Assembly (NCBI GenBank): GCA_905250115.1
Contig: CAJNOI010000123.1
Location: 124,001 to 188,000, forward strand
DNA length: 64,000 nt
Direction: 5' to 3'
Source: Adineta steineri
Taxonomy: Eukaryota > Rotifera > Eurotatoria > Adinetida > Adinetidae
A program made the translations under genes and the position numbers. The notes under the pieces are model-generated. The model saw only the letters and a program-made list of their open reading frames with translations, was not told the DNA's origin and ran no database searches. Below, in pieces: positions 11,997 to 24,116 of this stretch. Each line of letters begins with the position of its first letter. Position 1 is the stretch's first letter.

Positions 11997-13565
11997 CTCA
12001 AAAAATCTTATTTTTAAAATGTATCTTTCTTCTGTCTACTATTTATATATATACTATTAAATTTAAATAAAGATAAGACATTAACATTCTTTTTGTATTT
12101 TATCGTTACACACATACCAACTTCTTTTTGATAAAAAAAAAACAAAGGAAAACTTTATTTTATGAAATTTAAGATAAGAGAAAAACAAACTGTTGTATTA
12201 TTTTTCTTATATACTATTAAAAATTAAATACACTCGTGATATAAATAAATAGTTTTTATTCAAACATTTTTAAGAAAGAAAAGTGGCTCTTTTAAATATG
12301 GATTAATTTATCGTCCATGAAAAAAATAGTTTTTTTTCTTTGATTGCAGTTTACATTCTCTGAATTGTAGAGCTTCCCATGCTGCATTTAGTGACATATT
12401 TTTATTTATTTTTCATGAGAAATTCTCTTTCAAACATCATTTATTAATCGATATAAACAAAAAAAAAATTATACTATTGATTTATATAGAAGAAAGAATT
12501 TTTAAAATTGTTTTTTTTCTTCTTATTCATATTTTAACATAAGATGATTGCACAATTATATGCCAATTATATTAATATGAATTAAATAATTTTTTTATCA
12601 TGAAAATTTATTTATTCTGTATTAATTCCGCATAACTATCAGAGGGCGTGTCCTTGGCATCAACAATATCGTAATATACATTATTAAAAATACACATACA
12701 TTTTATGATAAAATTACTCTTCAATGAGGCAAGATTAATACTGGTAAATTGAGGATTTCAGCATAGTTGTATTCGCTTTTATGAAAACTGTTGCGCAATC
12801 TTCTTACAAATTACGTCATCAAATAAACGTACGTATTTTTTCGTTCTTTCTTTTCTGTTTCAACTGTAAGTTGGAATTTGCGTGAATAATATTAACGTCA
12901 TATAATCGTAAATAATACAAACGGTAAGTTTGATCAATAGAATTTTATGCGTTTAGTATTACGAAACTGTTCTATTATAGATTCATATTTTAAATAAATG
13001 AAAATAAATGTAGAGAAAATATAACGGAAATTTTCAATCATTCTTTCGATCATTATCAACCAAAACACACAACCAAAAAGTACAAATATATAATGAAGTT
13101 ACAGATACATTTATTTAAAATTACATGAAAATCTCATGCCTTCATTATTATTATTAAGTAAATATTCATACATGAGTTGTTTCGTAAGTATATCGGTATA
13201 TGGAATAAATTACTGGTTTAATATTAAGATCGAACTGAATTACATTAAATTAGTATTTATTAATGATGACAATTAATACCATTGCCAGTTGTTCATGTTG
13301 TCATTGGTATTGTTGTTAAAGTATATGCTTTCATATAATTATAATTGTAGTTATAATATTATTTTCTTGTACTGTTGTAACTTCATTATTTTTCTATTGT
13401 TTTGCGTGTGGTTTGGTTGATAATGATCGAAAGAATGATCCAAAATTTCCGTTATTGTTAAAAATATAAGATTTTCATTACATATTCCACATTTATTTTC
13501 ATTTATTTAAAATTACATGAAAATCTTATGTCTTTATTATTATTTTTCATACATTATAGATTCAT
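11997..13565. other. Intergenic region containing a large foldback
   Basis: Divergent promoters of the esterase and carboxypeptidase genes must lie here. The only structure is the inverted/direct repeat at 12991-13544; the rest is AT-rich without recognised features. Confidence 0.5.
12991..13544. repeat. Foldback repeat with about 55-bp arms plus direct repeat
   Basis: Left arm 13021-13074 (begins ATAACGGAAATTTTCAATC) matches the reverse complement of 13398-13455 with few mismatches, including TTCTTTCGATCATTATCAAC. Outer parts 12991-13012 and 13488-13509 also pair. In addition 13110-13153 and 13501-13544 are direct copies (ATTTAAAATTACATGAAAAT). Ends 20 bp before the carboxypeptidase ATG. 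Confidence 0.7.
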
Positions 13566-15188
13566 ATGATATATCAAGGAAGCTACGGATTTCATATAAT
13601 GATAATACAAATATTTCTACTCTGTTCGATGTTTAATTATTATGCTACTAGTTTACAAGCTAGTGATTTCTATGTTCAAAATTTACCTCTTCTACCAGAA
13701 ACTGAATCTACGATTCGTATGCATGCTGGATATTTACCAGTTTGTTCAAAAAATGATGGTGAATTATTTTTCTGGCATTTTGCTAACAAATTCACAGGTG
13801 ATAAACCAAGAACAATCATTTGGTTAAATGGAGGTCCTGGTCAAAGTAGTCTCATCGGAGCTTGGACAGAAATTGGTCCTTTTCGCTTTTTAGATCAAAA
13901 TACCATAGTTACAAATAATGGTTCATGGCATTTCTATGCTAATCTTTTATTCATTGATCAACCTATTGGTACTGGGTTTTCTTATGTTGATAGATGGATG
14001 TTTATTGAAGAACTCGATGTAATGGCAGAACATTTTCTCAATTTTCTCGATCGATATGTTGAGATATTTCCAGAATTACTTGAAGAAGATATTTATTTAG
14101 CTGGTGAATCTTTTGGTGGTCAATATATTCCTTATATTGCAAAAGCAATTCTTGAAAAACGATCATTACTGAAACTACGTGGTCTTCTCATTGGAGATGG
14201 ATGGATTGATCCGATTTCTCTTTATAATTCATATTTACCATATGCAATTGCAAACAATTTAGTAGAGAATAATTCAATACTTTATACTAACATTATTCGT
14301 CGAGTTGCAATATGTCAAGACATATTATCGAAACATGTACATATTTTTATTAGTGAATGTTATTCTATTCTTGATCTGATAATGAATAGTGGTACAATTA
14401 GAGAACAAGATGTAGAAAATACAGAAGATTCATGTATCAATGCTTATGACATACGATTAAGTGCAAAAGAACCGATGTGTGGAATGGCTGGACCATCTGA
14501 ACTTGAATATGTTTCCGCTTATTTAAATCGACCAGATGTTATGTCTAGTATTCATATAGATGGAAAGAAATCTCAATGGAAAGATTTTACAGAATTGGTT
14601 TATAACTCATTTCAAGCATTTAATTCTAAACCATCTATTCACTTGTTACCTAATTTACTTTCAAAAATTCCAATTGTATTTTATAATGGTGAATATGATT
14701 TTATTTGTAATCATTTGGCAGCAGAGAATATGTTAGATAATATGACATGGAACGGTGCATCTGGATTCGATTTAGGAAATGGAAAGGTCGCTCCGATCTA
14801 TGCATGGGTTGTTGATGGTGAATCTGTAGGTTCTATACGCTATGCACGTAATTTAACTTATATTCTTTTCTTTAATGCTGGTCATATGGTACCTTATAAT
14901 CAGGCACGTCGATCACAAGCTATGCTACATCAATTTATACAACTGAATTTAACTTATCCTAACAATCAAACAATAGATAATAATCATAAAAAAGTTAATG
15001 AGAATACGCACCGTGGTTTGAAGTATATTATATCAATTGTATGCATTATTATTGTAGTTGTTATTAGTATCATTTGGTTTCTTGCTCCCAAACGACGACA
15101 ACCACGACAACGACAATTAGTGCAATATATAAGAGATAATGATAATAATGACGAATCTGGTGACCCGTTGATAAAACCTGGAGAATAA
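13566..15188 (+). CDS. Serine carboxypeptidase, peptidase family S10, Kex1/carboxypeptidase D-like
   Basis: One long exon, 540 aa. The ATG at 13566 is the first in frame; Met12 (MIIQIFLLCSMF) would give a cleaner signal peptide and is a possible start. The substrate-binding loop is WLNGGPGQSS, and catalytic Ser is in AGESFGGQY. The Asp is in YNGEYDFICNH and the His in NAGHMVPYNQ, so the triad is complete. Family blocks FIDQPIGTGFSY and LLIGDGWIDP are present. A single C-terminal membrane helix (near residues 480-500, IISIVCIIIVVVISIIWF) and a short basic/acidic tail mark it as Kex1-like. Kex1 trims C-terminal Lys/Arg from peptides in the Golgi. It may process neuropeptides or secreted proteins here; that is inference. 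The large intronless reading frame is unusual beside its intron-rich neighbours but not exceptional. Confidence 0.9.
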   Translation: MIYQGSYGFHIMIIQIFLLCSMFNYYATSLQASDFYVQNLPLLPETESTIRMHAGYLPVCSKNDGELFFWHFANKFTGDKPRTIIWLNGGPGQSSLIGAWTEIGPFRFLDQNTIVTNNGSWHFYANLLFIDQPIGTGFSYVDRWMFIEELDVMAEHFLNFLDRYVEIFPELLEEDIYLAGESFGGQYIPYIAKAILEKRSLLKLRGLLIGDGWIDPISLYNSYLPYAIANNLVENNSILYTNIIRRVAICQDILSKHVHIFISECYSILDLIMNSGTIREQDVENTEDSCINAYDIRLSAKEPMCGMAGPSELEYVSAYLNRPDVMSSIHIDGKKSQWKDFTELVYNSFQAFNSKPSIHLLPNLLSKIPIVFYNGEYDFICNHLAAENMLDNMTWNGASGFDLGNGKVAPIYAWVVDGESVGSIRYARNLTYILFFNAGHMVPYNQARRSQAMLHQFIQLNLTYPNNQTIDNNHKKVNENTHRGLKYIISIVCIIIVVVISIIWFLAPKRRQPRQRQLVQYIRDNDNNDESGDPLIKPGE

Positions 15189-15443
15189 TATAGACTGAAT
15201 ATGACGAAGTTATATTTATTTGATATGTTTTAGTCACGATTGCTTTAGTAATAAAAGACTGATAAACATTGTTTTTCTTATTATTTTTCTAAATGCATAA
15301 ATTTAATGCTCATTCGGCTAATAAGACATTTCATACAGCCAAAAATGTGCAAACTAAGTGTTCAGTAACTATGAGAAGGTAGCAACGTTTTTCAAGAACT
15401 TCTGCTAAAAAATACCATTCGTTGAATGAGTAAAAGAAAGTAC

Positions 15444-15534
15444 CATCTTGAGGGTGGGTGTGGGTATCATAGACGCAATACACACACAACAACACTCACA
15501 CCCGCATCCACATCCACCCTCATCCACACCCTCA
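15444..15534. repeat. TGTGGG-type hairpin element
   Basis: Left arm CATCTTGAGGGTGGGTGTGG. The right side is extended: CACACCCGCATCCACATCC then CACCCTCATCCACACCCTCA. The largest complete copy, about 90 bp. Confidence 0.75.
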
Positions 15535-15950
15535 CATACGTAGTCTTCTGATTATTTCCGATAAGTACCAGTAACTGATTCCTGTTGTATCAATGCTATT
15601 CAACACGATAAATCCGATCAATGAAACGCCCGTATTCTTCTGTAATCCGGCAAGTTCCGTTATCAGTTATCGATCGGTTTCATCTTGAAATCTGACGTCA
15701 TATGAAATCAGAAATTCCAACCATTTCGTAACCCCAGATTATCCTGAATTTACATACAAACTCTCAAGATATACTTTATATTCTTATAAACTTTTTCTAT
15801 TTGAGAAAATTTAGCTTGACTATTTCGAAGAAGTTCATGTGTAAACCTTGCATATCTGATTAGAATTTACGAAATAATACAATAGAAATATAGATTTCAC
15901 ATAGAAAAAAAATACTCAATGTGCAAAATTTATCATAAAACATAACAATT

Positions 15951-16010
15951 CATGTTGAGGATGTGGGTGTTATATTCTTCCTCTGTCAACACCCACACCA
16001 ACACCCTCAA
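15951..16010. repeat. TGTGGG-type hairpin element
   Basis: Left arm GTTGAGGATGTGGGTGTTA, 15-20 nt loop, right arm CAACACCCACACCAACACCC. Confidence 0.7.
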
Positions 16011-16798
16011 AGTCAGTTACCGTTGTACTGGATTTTTACAAAAGATGCGGAAAAAAAGTCGATATTTACAAAAACAGTTTTCTATTTTAACAAATCTTTT
16101 TCAAATTACACTCGTTTCATTCAGGAACATTTGTTTACCGTGTGCTGCTTTAAGATATACTTTCTACAAAACATGGAGATTTTGAATGTGTTTCCGTAAT
16201 AATAAGACCAAAATTTTTATTACTATACTGAATAGTTTGTTTTCTTTTTCAGTTATTTTAGATAGATATATGAATAAAATAATAAAAAACAAATAATATA
16301 ACGAAAACATAACTCCAGTACAAAATTCATTTACTGATTGAATAATATCCTCGGAACATTCATTATATTAGTTCACAGATATTTGAAAAAATCTCAACAA
16401 TATTTCTTTCTAAGGAAAATACTTTTTGTTCCTTGAGACTTCTAAAATCAATCAATTTTCTAACCATTAAAAGGAAAACATCTCGTGCAAATCTTCTTTT
16501 CTTTAAAAAGATAAAAAAGATTTATTCATGTGAATTATTTTATCACAATATTCACGCTATAATAGAGAATTTCTATCTCAACTAAATTCTAAACTGATAT
16601 GCGACCTACACAAGTCTTTTTTTAAATTTTTTTAACTACACTTAACAACCTTTTTAATCTACATCTCCATACTAGAGATGATCGTAAGGAATTCATTGGG
16701 TGGTTCTAGGAATGATTCTGTTATATATATATTGTGCTGTTATAGGATTAAATCGAGTTAAAAAAGAAGAAACCTTCTAAAATCTGAGTAAAACAAGT

Positions 16799-16968
16799 AA
16801 CGCTCATCCGAGAACTCGCTTAGCTCTTTCTCGTAGAAATGCACTTTCTTCACATTTACTGGAAAAACAAATAAAAACCGTAAAAAATTGATCTTCGATG
16901 TTTTTTTGACCCTGCGGACAGACAAACAGTTTATGTTTACTGGACTCTTCACTACGAGAAAGAGAATA
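16799..16968. repeat. Foldback element family F, copy B
   Basis: AACGCTCATCCGAGAACTCG plus CTTAGCTCTTTCTCGTAG at the left, CTACGAGAAAGAGAATA at the right, and the same internal GACCCTGCGGACAGACAA as copy A. It is about 70 bp shorter than copy A. Confidence 0.7.
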
Positions 16969-17439
16969 ATTGTAAAAATCTTGATGAAGTCTTTGAATAT
17001 CTCGAGAAATGGTGAATAATAGTTGGGGAGAAATTTTCATTTTATCCGTTTACGATCGATACAAATCCAATAAATTTTCAACGGTATTAGATCGGAACCT
17101 TATATTGTTAGATGTTTTCCTATGATCGGATTTTGATGATTACAGCAATATCTGACGAGTCGATGCAATATGCATCGATCGGATAGTTTTCCATACGGTT
17201 TACAGGTCGAATTGAAAGACTTGGGTATATACAAAATTTTCTCTATGAAAAAAGAAACATTACCATACTAGTAATTAAAGACTTTTAATTATCTATCGTG
17301 ACAGTAATTTCTGCTAAGATGCTTCATAAAACATAAATGACAAACAAAAGATTCCTAATTTTTTTATATTAAATTTTAGATTTTCAAAGAAAAGAAGAAA
17401 AACATATAATAAAAAGCATATCATTTTGAATAAAGTATC

Positions 17440-18512
17440 ATGTCATCGTCGTCCGTATCTGATGGAATTCTCAAATTTGCTGCACAATACTCTATTTATA
17501 CTGGTTTTATTACATTTAGTTTTGGATTTATTGGTAATGTGTTGAATCTTCTTGTTTTTACTCAATTGAAACAATTTCGAACTAATCGATGTGCCCTCTA
17601 CATAACTATTGAATCAATTTCCAACTTCATTTACCAGTTTTTATCTATTAGTTTAACTATTTTAACATCAATATATGGAGATGATGCTACAGGACGTTCT
17701 TTCATTTGGTGTAAATTAAGATATATATTGGGACAAACATGTGCGGTCACTACTCTTTATATGATATGTTTCACTGCTGTTGATCAATTCTTTTCAACAA
17801 ATCATCGTTTGAATTTAAGACAAATGTGTACATTGAAATTAGGTCGTTATTTTGCGTTTATATTCATTTGTTTTGCGATCATTCATGGCATTGTAAATGG
17901 CTCTTCTTATGATATTCAACCAACACTGGGATGTGTTCCATCGACTTATGTAGCAGTTCAGTATTCAACATTTTTCTTTTATCCAATTTTAGTTGGGTTT
18001 CTACCTATTATAATTGCATCATCATTTAGTATCTTAGCTTATCATAATGTTCGTCATATAGTTCGACGACAATTACCAATTGTCCGTCGTAAGTTAGACA
18101 AACAAATTACAGCAATGGTTCTTATGCGTGTAATAATCTTTGTTTGTTTGGTATTGCCTTATGTTACTTATCGTATCTATACTGTTAATTTTCCTACATC
18201 ACGAAATATGCCTATGGCTTATGCAATTAGTCGATTGATTCAAGCAATTATTACTTCTATCTACATTATAAATTTTGCCGTAAATAAATTCTCTTTGCTA
18301 ATTCATATTTGTAAGATTTTGGTTTATTTTAGATCAACTTTTATATTTTTATAATGTTCTCACCACGTTTTTGTCGTCAAGTAAAACTTGTTCTAGTAAA
18401 AAAATGTTGGCAACGATGGAAATATTGGTGTTGTTCCATAAATAATCGAATTGACCCTGGCAACAATATCGAACCATGCAATTCACAGACAGAATTAGAA
18501 GAAAACATCTAA
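17440..18512 (+). CDS. Seven-transmembrane receptor (class A GPCR, bdelloid-expanded type)
   Basis: Two exons, 17440-18279 and 18333-18512, with a 53-bp GT-AG intron in phase 0 (339 aa). TM1 contains GFIGNVLNLLVF (GN motif). A conserved Cys sits before TM3 (FIWCKLRYILGQ), with its likely partner Cys in the second extracellular loop (TLGCVPS). TM5 is followed by a basic loop (RHIVRRQLPIVRRK). TM7 ends INFAINFYIFIMFSPRF across the intron junction, a variant of NPxxY. The DRY motif at the end of TM3 is replaced by VDQFF, as in many divergent invertebrate receptors. The cytoplasmic tail is rich in Cys/Trp, with possible palmitoylation sites (KYWCCS). Ligand unknown; a peptide is plausible by class. 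The second exon is needed for the true C-terminus; reading through the intron would truncate the tail. Confidence 0.85.
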
Positions 18513-18795
18513 CTATTCATTTAATAAATATATATCAATTCTCATGTGTCTATTTTTTCTAAAGGGTGGATGTGGGTATGAATACTGTATTCACCTAGCA
18601 CCATCTTGAGGGTGGATGTGGATTTGGATACTATGTAATTGTGTAATATACACATTCACCCTCAAGATTTGCCTTGATTCGATCATTTAATTGAAATTTA
18701 TTTTTGCTTTATTTATGATAATACTTAAATGCAATCTATTTGATTAACTGAATACAACAATGAATTTATTTTTATGACAAATACTAGCAATACAA
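18513..18795. other. Convergent intergenic region holding hairpins
   Basis: Between convergent GPCR genes. Holds a half-element (18561-18596, AAGGGTGGATGTGGGTATG) immediately before a complete hairpin at 18602-18668. Confidence 0.6.
18602..18668. repeat. TGTGGG-type hairpin element (TACTATGTAA loop subtype)
   Basis: Arms CATCTTGAGGGTGGATGTGG and ACATTCACCCTCAAGAT. The loop TTTGGATACTATGTAATTG is nearly identical to the loop of the element at 48797-48883, showing the two are copies of one sequence and not independent TGTGGG tracts. Confidence 0.8.
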
Positions 18796-19653
18796 TTATG
18801 TCTTATGAATACCATTTTTCAGTTGAAGTGTTCCATTATTCTTTGTGGTTTTCATAAATGTATCATAAGGAATAATAACACGTCTTCGTCGTTGATAACA
18901 ACATCGAAATATTTTTTTTATTCGACTTAGAACTGTAGATAACGTACCAAGGCATGTCAATGGCAATAAAAATATAATAAATTTTTCAAAAAATTCTGCA
19001 TATAGATTATAACCAGATCCCACATAAGATGAAACTCCAAGTAGCTTAGCAGTTGATAAAATGATTGGGGGTAAATACAGAATATAGAAAATAGATGTAA
19101 TAACTAATAGTTGAATTGTCATTTTACGATGTTTTTTTCCATTAGACTTGTTGATTAAAACGACGTTTCTGATAAATGGTACGTAAGACAAGAAAAAAAC
19201 TACCAAATTCAATAATCAAAGATGGTGTAAAAGCACTAGTAAAAGATTCAAAACGCATAAATGATACACTATTATACACACAACTAGAATAATCACAAAA
19301 TGGTTTTATATAAGAGAATTTTCTATTACAATCATTCATTGGAGTTATTATTACATAACAATTAGTAATAATGGAATATAATGAAAAAAGAGACGTTTCT
19401 TTTTTGTTGATACCCATTTATTATGAAATATAATAATATGTCGTTCAATTGAAGCCCATGCTACCAATTTGTCTATTGATGAATAAATACATGAATCTGG
19501 AGAGTGGGGTGAGGGTGTGGGTGGGTAAGACATAAAACACTCACCGATACACCGACATTCACACCCACACACCCGACCTATATAACTAATAGCTATATCA
19601 GGTTTACTTAATTCTATTGCCGTAATGCTTGAATTTGCAGTTGATGATGACAT
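18796..19653 (-). pseudogene. Class A GPCR relic lacking TM1-TM2, frameshifted
   Basis: The frame begins at ATG 19653 (MSSSTANSSITAIELSKPDI). After about 28 residues it passes into a TGTGGG hairpin (19507-19575) read as Cys/Pro/Ser-rich junk. It then returns to receptor sequence at the end of TM3 (DKLVAWASIERHIIIFH). TM4 and TM5 follow to FNQQV at about 19145, where a stop is met. The rest of the receptor (NGKKHRKMTIQLLVITSIFYILY, TM6, TM7, basic tail) continues in a +1-shifted frame from 19140 to 18796. Removing one base after GTC would restore the frame. The lost TM1-TM2 region plus the frameshift make a functional receptor unlikely. It is convergent with the intact GPCR but belongs to a different subtype (SIERH motif). 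Confidence 0.75.
19507..19575. repeat. TGTGGG-type hairpin at a GPCR deletion junction
   Basis: GGGGTGAGGGTGTGGGTGGG ... CATTCACACCCACACACCC. It sits exactly where TM1-TM2 coding sequence is missing from the broken receptor. Confidence 0.75.
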
Positions 19654-21189
19654 TTTATTCGATAAAAATTTTGAAAATGATTTCTATATTAAAAAAAGAT
19701 GGTTTATTAAATATAAAAGTGATGTTAGAATAACGTAAATATCATGAAAAAAATAGATAGAAAATGTTGTTCAAAAGCACCGAATAATAAATTAATGAGA
19801 AAAGCTTAAAATAGTTCACATTTATGTTAAGCAACAATGAAAATGTTTTATCTAATTTAATAATAACTATTTATATATATTATCATATAGTTCAAAAAAA
19901 GATCTTTGATGTTACTCAGAAAATGAAATACGACTTATATTATCGAATATACAGAATTTTCATAATTAATATAAAACACAAGAATATATTCAATCTATTC
20001 AAACAAGGAACGTTCATCAAAACTCGATTCACTTGACCTTAGACTATCGCGATCTGCATGCGAATATGATTATATTTAGATGTGAATGAGAGTTGATCAA
20101 TATTAGTTCTTTCAGCACGAAACTGGTAAGTTTATTTAAAATATTTACAATAATCCAACTAGTAAAACTATAAAATAATCGGATTATAATGCATAGTTTT
20201 TGAAGCTTCTCATCCTGGGCTTTACTTTTCTGATTTGTGATACATCATCGTTCGTTGTATGCATGCATAAAAAATATTTACTGATGATGATGAATTGGTT
20301 TTTTTCAAAAGCATTGCAATATTCTATGTATACGAACGTTCCGTTTTTTGTTATTAATATTATGTTCATCGTCCTCATTATTTTAATTTATTCAATAAAA
20401 TAATGATCTATATATGAATAACAAATATTTAAACTCGTGCCCTTTTTAACAAATAAACTAAATATTGTGCCATGTTACTAACAAAAAGAATACATGTAAA
20501 TAGATCAATTCCCGTCTCTAGACCCTTTTCTTACAGTCTAGGGAATATAGAGAAAAATATACTTGAGTTTATTCACGTATTTATACACATACTCTATAAT
20601 GTCTAAAAATGTGCTCACTTTTCCAATTTATATAATACAGTTTTTACATTTACTTAAAAAGACATCTCGATATAATTCTTTTAAGTAAGGTTAATTTATT
20701 AATACTAAAAATATAATCTCTGAACTTTCAGAATGTCTAGAAAATATCATGAATAATAATGAATGTATATATGTGTTTACAGATCCTCGAGCATTGTTTC
20801 GACTATTTCAGATCATTGAAATGCATATCAATAACGTACTGATTAATTTTCAATATTTGTTATAAATGAATATGTTTGTTCTGTTTTCTACATCTTCCAT
20901 CTAAGTAAAAGTGTTGAAAAAAAGTAAACAACTAAACAAATCAAATAAATTCAAAAAATATAATCCTCATAAAATTTGTTTTCTTTCTTTATAACAATTT
21001 TCATAGGATTACTTAGATTCTATCTGGTCTCAAATTTTTAATATTCACTTGTATTTATATGAGAAATATGAAAAACCCACACCCTCACATCTATAACATT
21101 GAAAAAAAAAGTTTATTTCTAAAATTTATTTTCGATCAATATAAAGATTAATTATAATTAAGTAATTTCATAAAAAGCTATATTTAAGT
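19654..21189. other. 1.5-kb AT-rich intergenic region
   Basis: No gene recognised. A half-hairpin (CCCACACCCTCAC) lies at 21076-21088. Several short frames on either strand have no coding character. Confidence 0.5.
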
Positions 21190-23082
21190 TTATGAAGATA
21201 AAAGACATATTTCAGATGCATTGATTTCACGACTGTAAATACGTAATTCATCGACACCTCCAGCATATGGCATATTGTTAATATTTCCGGAAATGCAACT
21301 TGTAGTGCCAGATAACTGATTGGCAATAGTTATATAAAATGGTAAATTTGGACCATCTCGAGTTATACTACTATTACTTGATCCATTTAATGTTCCATTA
21401 ATATATAAATTAATACCATTTGTAACACTAAATGTATAAATAATGTGTGTCCAGATATTTAATGACAGTATAGGTCCGTAAACATCTATATTTAGAATTC
21501 GAGCAATTATATTACCCGACATACTAAAACCTAATATGGGCATACATGTACCAGTACCATTTGATAGTGTAGATAGATGAATTAAAGTACCACTAACATT
21601 CAATGGTTTTATCCAAAGAGAAATTGAAAATGACTGATTAATCATACCTAATGCTGTAAAACCAGGTGCTTGAAAATAAGAAGTTAATGAATTGAATTGT
21701 ATTGCATCTTTGTTTCGACCTGTAATGAATGTTTGTCCAGTAGCAGAGCCATGTAATAAATTTGGTCCACTATCAAGTATTGATCCACAATCAAATGAAT
21801 AATAAGCAACAAGAGTTGCATCATCTAATATTTCATTTGCTGTTTTTGCTCGATAATTAATTGAAACATGATCAATATATCCAATATATTCTCCAGTAAA
21901 TGGTAATACTTTACCTAATGTTGTATCACCTGATTGTCCAAGATAAAGATGAGGAGCATCTGAATATGATACATATAAGCTCTCAGCAAGACCATTCACA
22001 TAAATAAGTCGTTCTCGACGATCATAATCATAAACAAAGGCAACATGATACCATTGATTAGTAACAAATATTGTTGTCACAGCATCAGTATCATCGTTCC
22101 AAAATCCGAAATGCAATGTTGAGTAAATATTCATCCCAATATGAAGACAATAATCCGTGTCGAAACTTGGACATTGTCCAAATATCGATGCATCATAAGT
22201 CGTATTTTTCATATATATCCAAAGTTCAATTGTAAAACTTCGTTGATAAAAATTAATATAAGGTAATTGGACATAACTATCAGCAGAAAATACTAGACTT
22301 TGACCAACATATCCATTGGTAAAAGATGATGTTCCTATCATTGTTCCATTATAGTTATTCATTGAATCAGATACATCACCACTGAATAACCACAATGCGG
22401 TTAAACTTGAATCAGTCGGTAACAAACTTGGACATGTTGAGGTAACTAAATCAACAAAAAAAGATTTTAATCCTTCTAAAATCTATTTAAAAAACTTACC
22501 ACATGATGTGCTATTCCAAATAGCTGTTGAATTACATAAACATTTATTACATGTTGATGAACATGTTAGACCAATATCTTCTCGACACATTTCATTTGTA
22601 TTACATAAACTTTCATAATAGATCTGATTGAGACACATTGCACCATTCCAATACGTACCCGAGGGGCAAGTCCATAATTGATTAATACAAACTAAATAAC
22701 GATCGAATGCTGGTACAGTAGGATTACATACTTGATTGTATGACTGATAATATACGGTATCATAATAAAGACTGAAAACTCTTGATGTTGATGATAATGA
22801 ATTAATCATAGAACCTGTATTGATTGAACCTTGATAAAGACGACAGATGAAAGGATAAGTACTATCACTAACAGATGTTCGACAAAGTGGATTCATATTA
22901 CATTTTATATAACATAACATCATTGTTGATATATCTGTATAACTTTCAATAAGTTCAATTGGATTTGCTGGAATAAAATCCGTGCCCGATTCTTCAGATG
23001 TCATAATCGATTGAAATGTTTGACTTTGAACAAAATTGATAGTTATCAATAATCGTAATAAAGAAAAACTCCATTTACTCAT
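21190..23082 (-). CDS. Secreted protein with two LamG/concanavalin-like domains
   Basis: Two exons, 23082-22500 and 22445-21190, joined in phase 1 by a 54-bp intron (612 aa). A signal peptide (MSKWSFSLLRLLITINFVQS) is followed by a PAN/apple-like Cys-containing region (residues about 25-110; MMLCYIKCNMNPLCR). A Cys-rich EB-like segment follows (CPSGTYWNGAMC...CREDIGLTCSSTCNKCLC). Exon 2 encodes two tandem LamG-type jelly rolls (LTALWLFSGDVSDSMNNYNG; LVAYYSFDCGSILDSGPNLL), each with the FTIELWIY/FSISLWIK strand. Many NxS/T sites suggest heavy glycosylation. A carbohydrate or matrix binding role is inferred from the fold. The protein ends shortly after the second LamG, with no membrane anchor. 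Related to the membrane-anchored LamG gene at 61647. Confidence 0.85.
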
Positions 23083-24116
23083 TTTGTACGTTGAAGTTGT
23101 TTGAGTAGAAATATTAAAATGGAAAGTAATTTTCTTTCTTTTTTATATTTAACAGGCAAAGAATCAATTTAAAACTATGACGTCCGAAAAATAAATTTTG
23201 TTAATTATAAAGAAGAAAATTACATTTCCGTTAGTAAAAGTGAAAATCTAATGACGTACTTATTTTTTTCATGTAAATATATGTTTAGTTGATTATCGAG
23301 GCAAATAAAATACTTATATTCATTCTAGTATCTTCTTCCTCTCTATGATTATTATTTGATATTTAATTTATTTACTGAATAATATCTTTTTTTTTGCTTG
23401 AGAAAACAAATACTTCATCAAAATTTTCTTTTCTGATAAAGCACAAATTCTAGTAACGATAAGTGTGAATATTTACTAATAGTTTTTTCTTTCATTACTA
23501 TAGAATATCCACCTACCACATTTAATTTTCTTCATTCGCACTTTAAATTAGTTTTTTTTACAGTAAATAAATGTATAATGAGAAGTGACGTGTTGATTGT
23601 AAATATTAAAAAAGTTGCTGAAAACCACACAAATCCATTTTAATTTTTTGACGGAAAAGGACTTTTTCAAATTGGAATAAAAATAGATTTTTTTGATGTT
23701 ATGTTGAAAGAAATGGAAGTAGATCAATGTGAATTCAATTAGAAAATTATATTGTTTTCTCGGCTGTAGGGAGGTTCATATGAAATAAATCGCACTTGCT
23801 TGCAACGGGGTTAAAAAAGCATCCAAGAAAAAAAATACACAATACGTCATAAAACTCGAATTTCAGGTCTGTTTGATCAGACAACCCAAGGAAATGGATA
23901 AAATCAGATTTTTTGGACTCAGATCCGGATCGTTAAGAGTTTTATTTATTTTCAGTATCGTATCGAAATTGAAAAATCAGATTTTTTTACGTTTGGAACC
24001 GGTAATAAGTGTTTTTAGAATCACATCGGGAGTCGTGAAAATCAATTTTAAGGATCGACATCGGAATCACCTATGTAAAAGTTCTCTAAATTTTGAGGGT
24101 GTGGGTGTGGATCAAT

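Larger units (their letters stand above)
15189..17439. other. 2.2-kb intergenic region with hairpins and foldback copy B
   Basis: Contains two TGTGGG hairpins (15444-15534, 15951-16010) and foldback family F copy B (16799-16968). Small open frames across these repeats are rejected. No gene is recognised. Confidence 0.55.
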
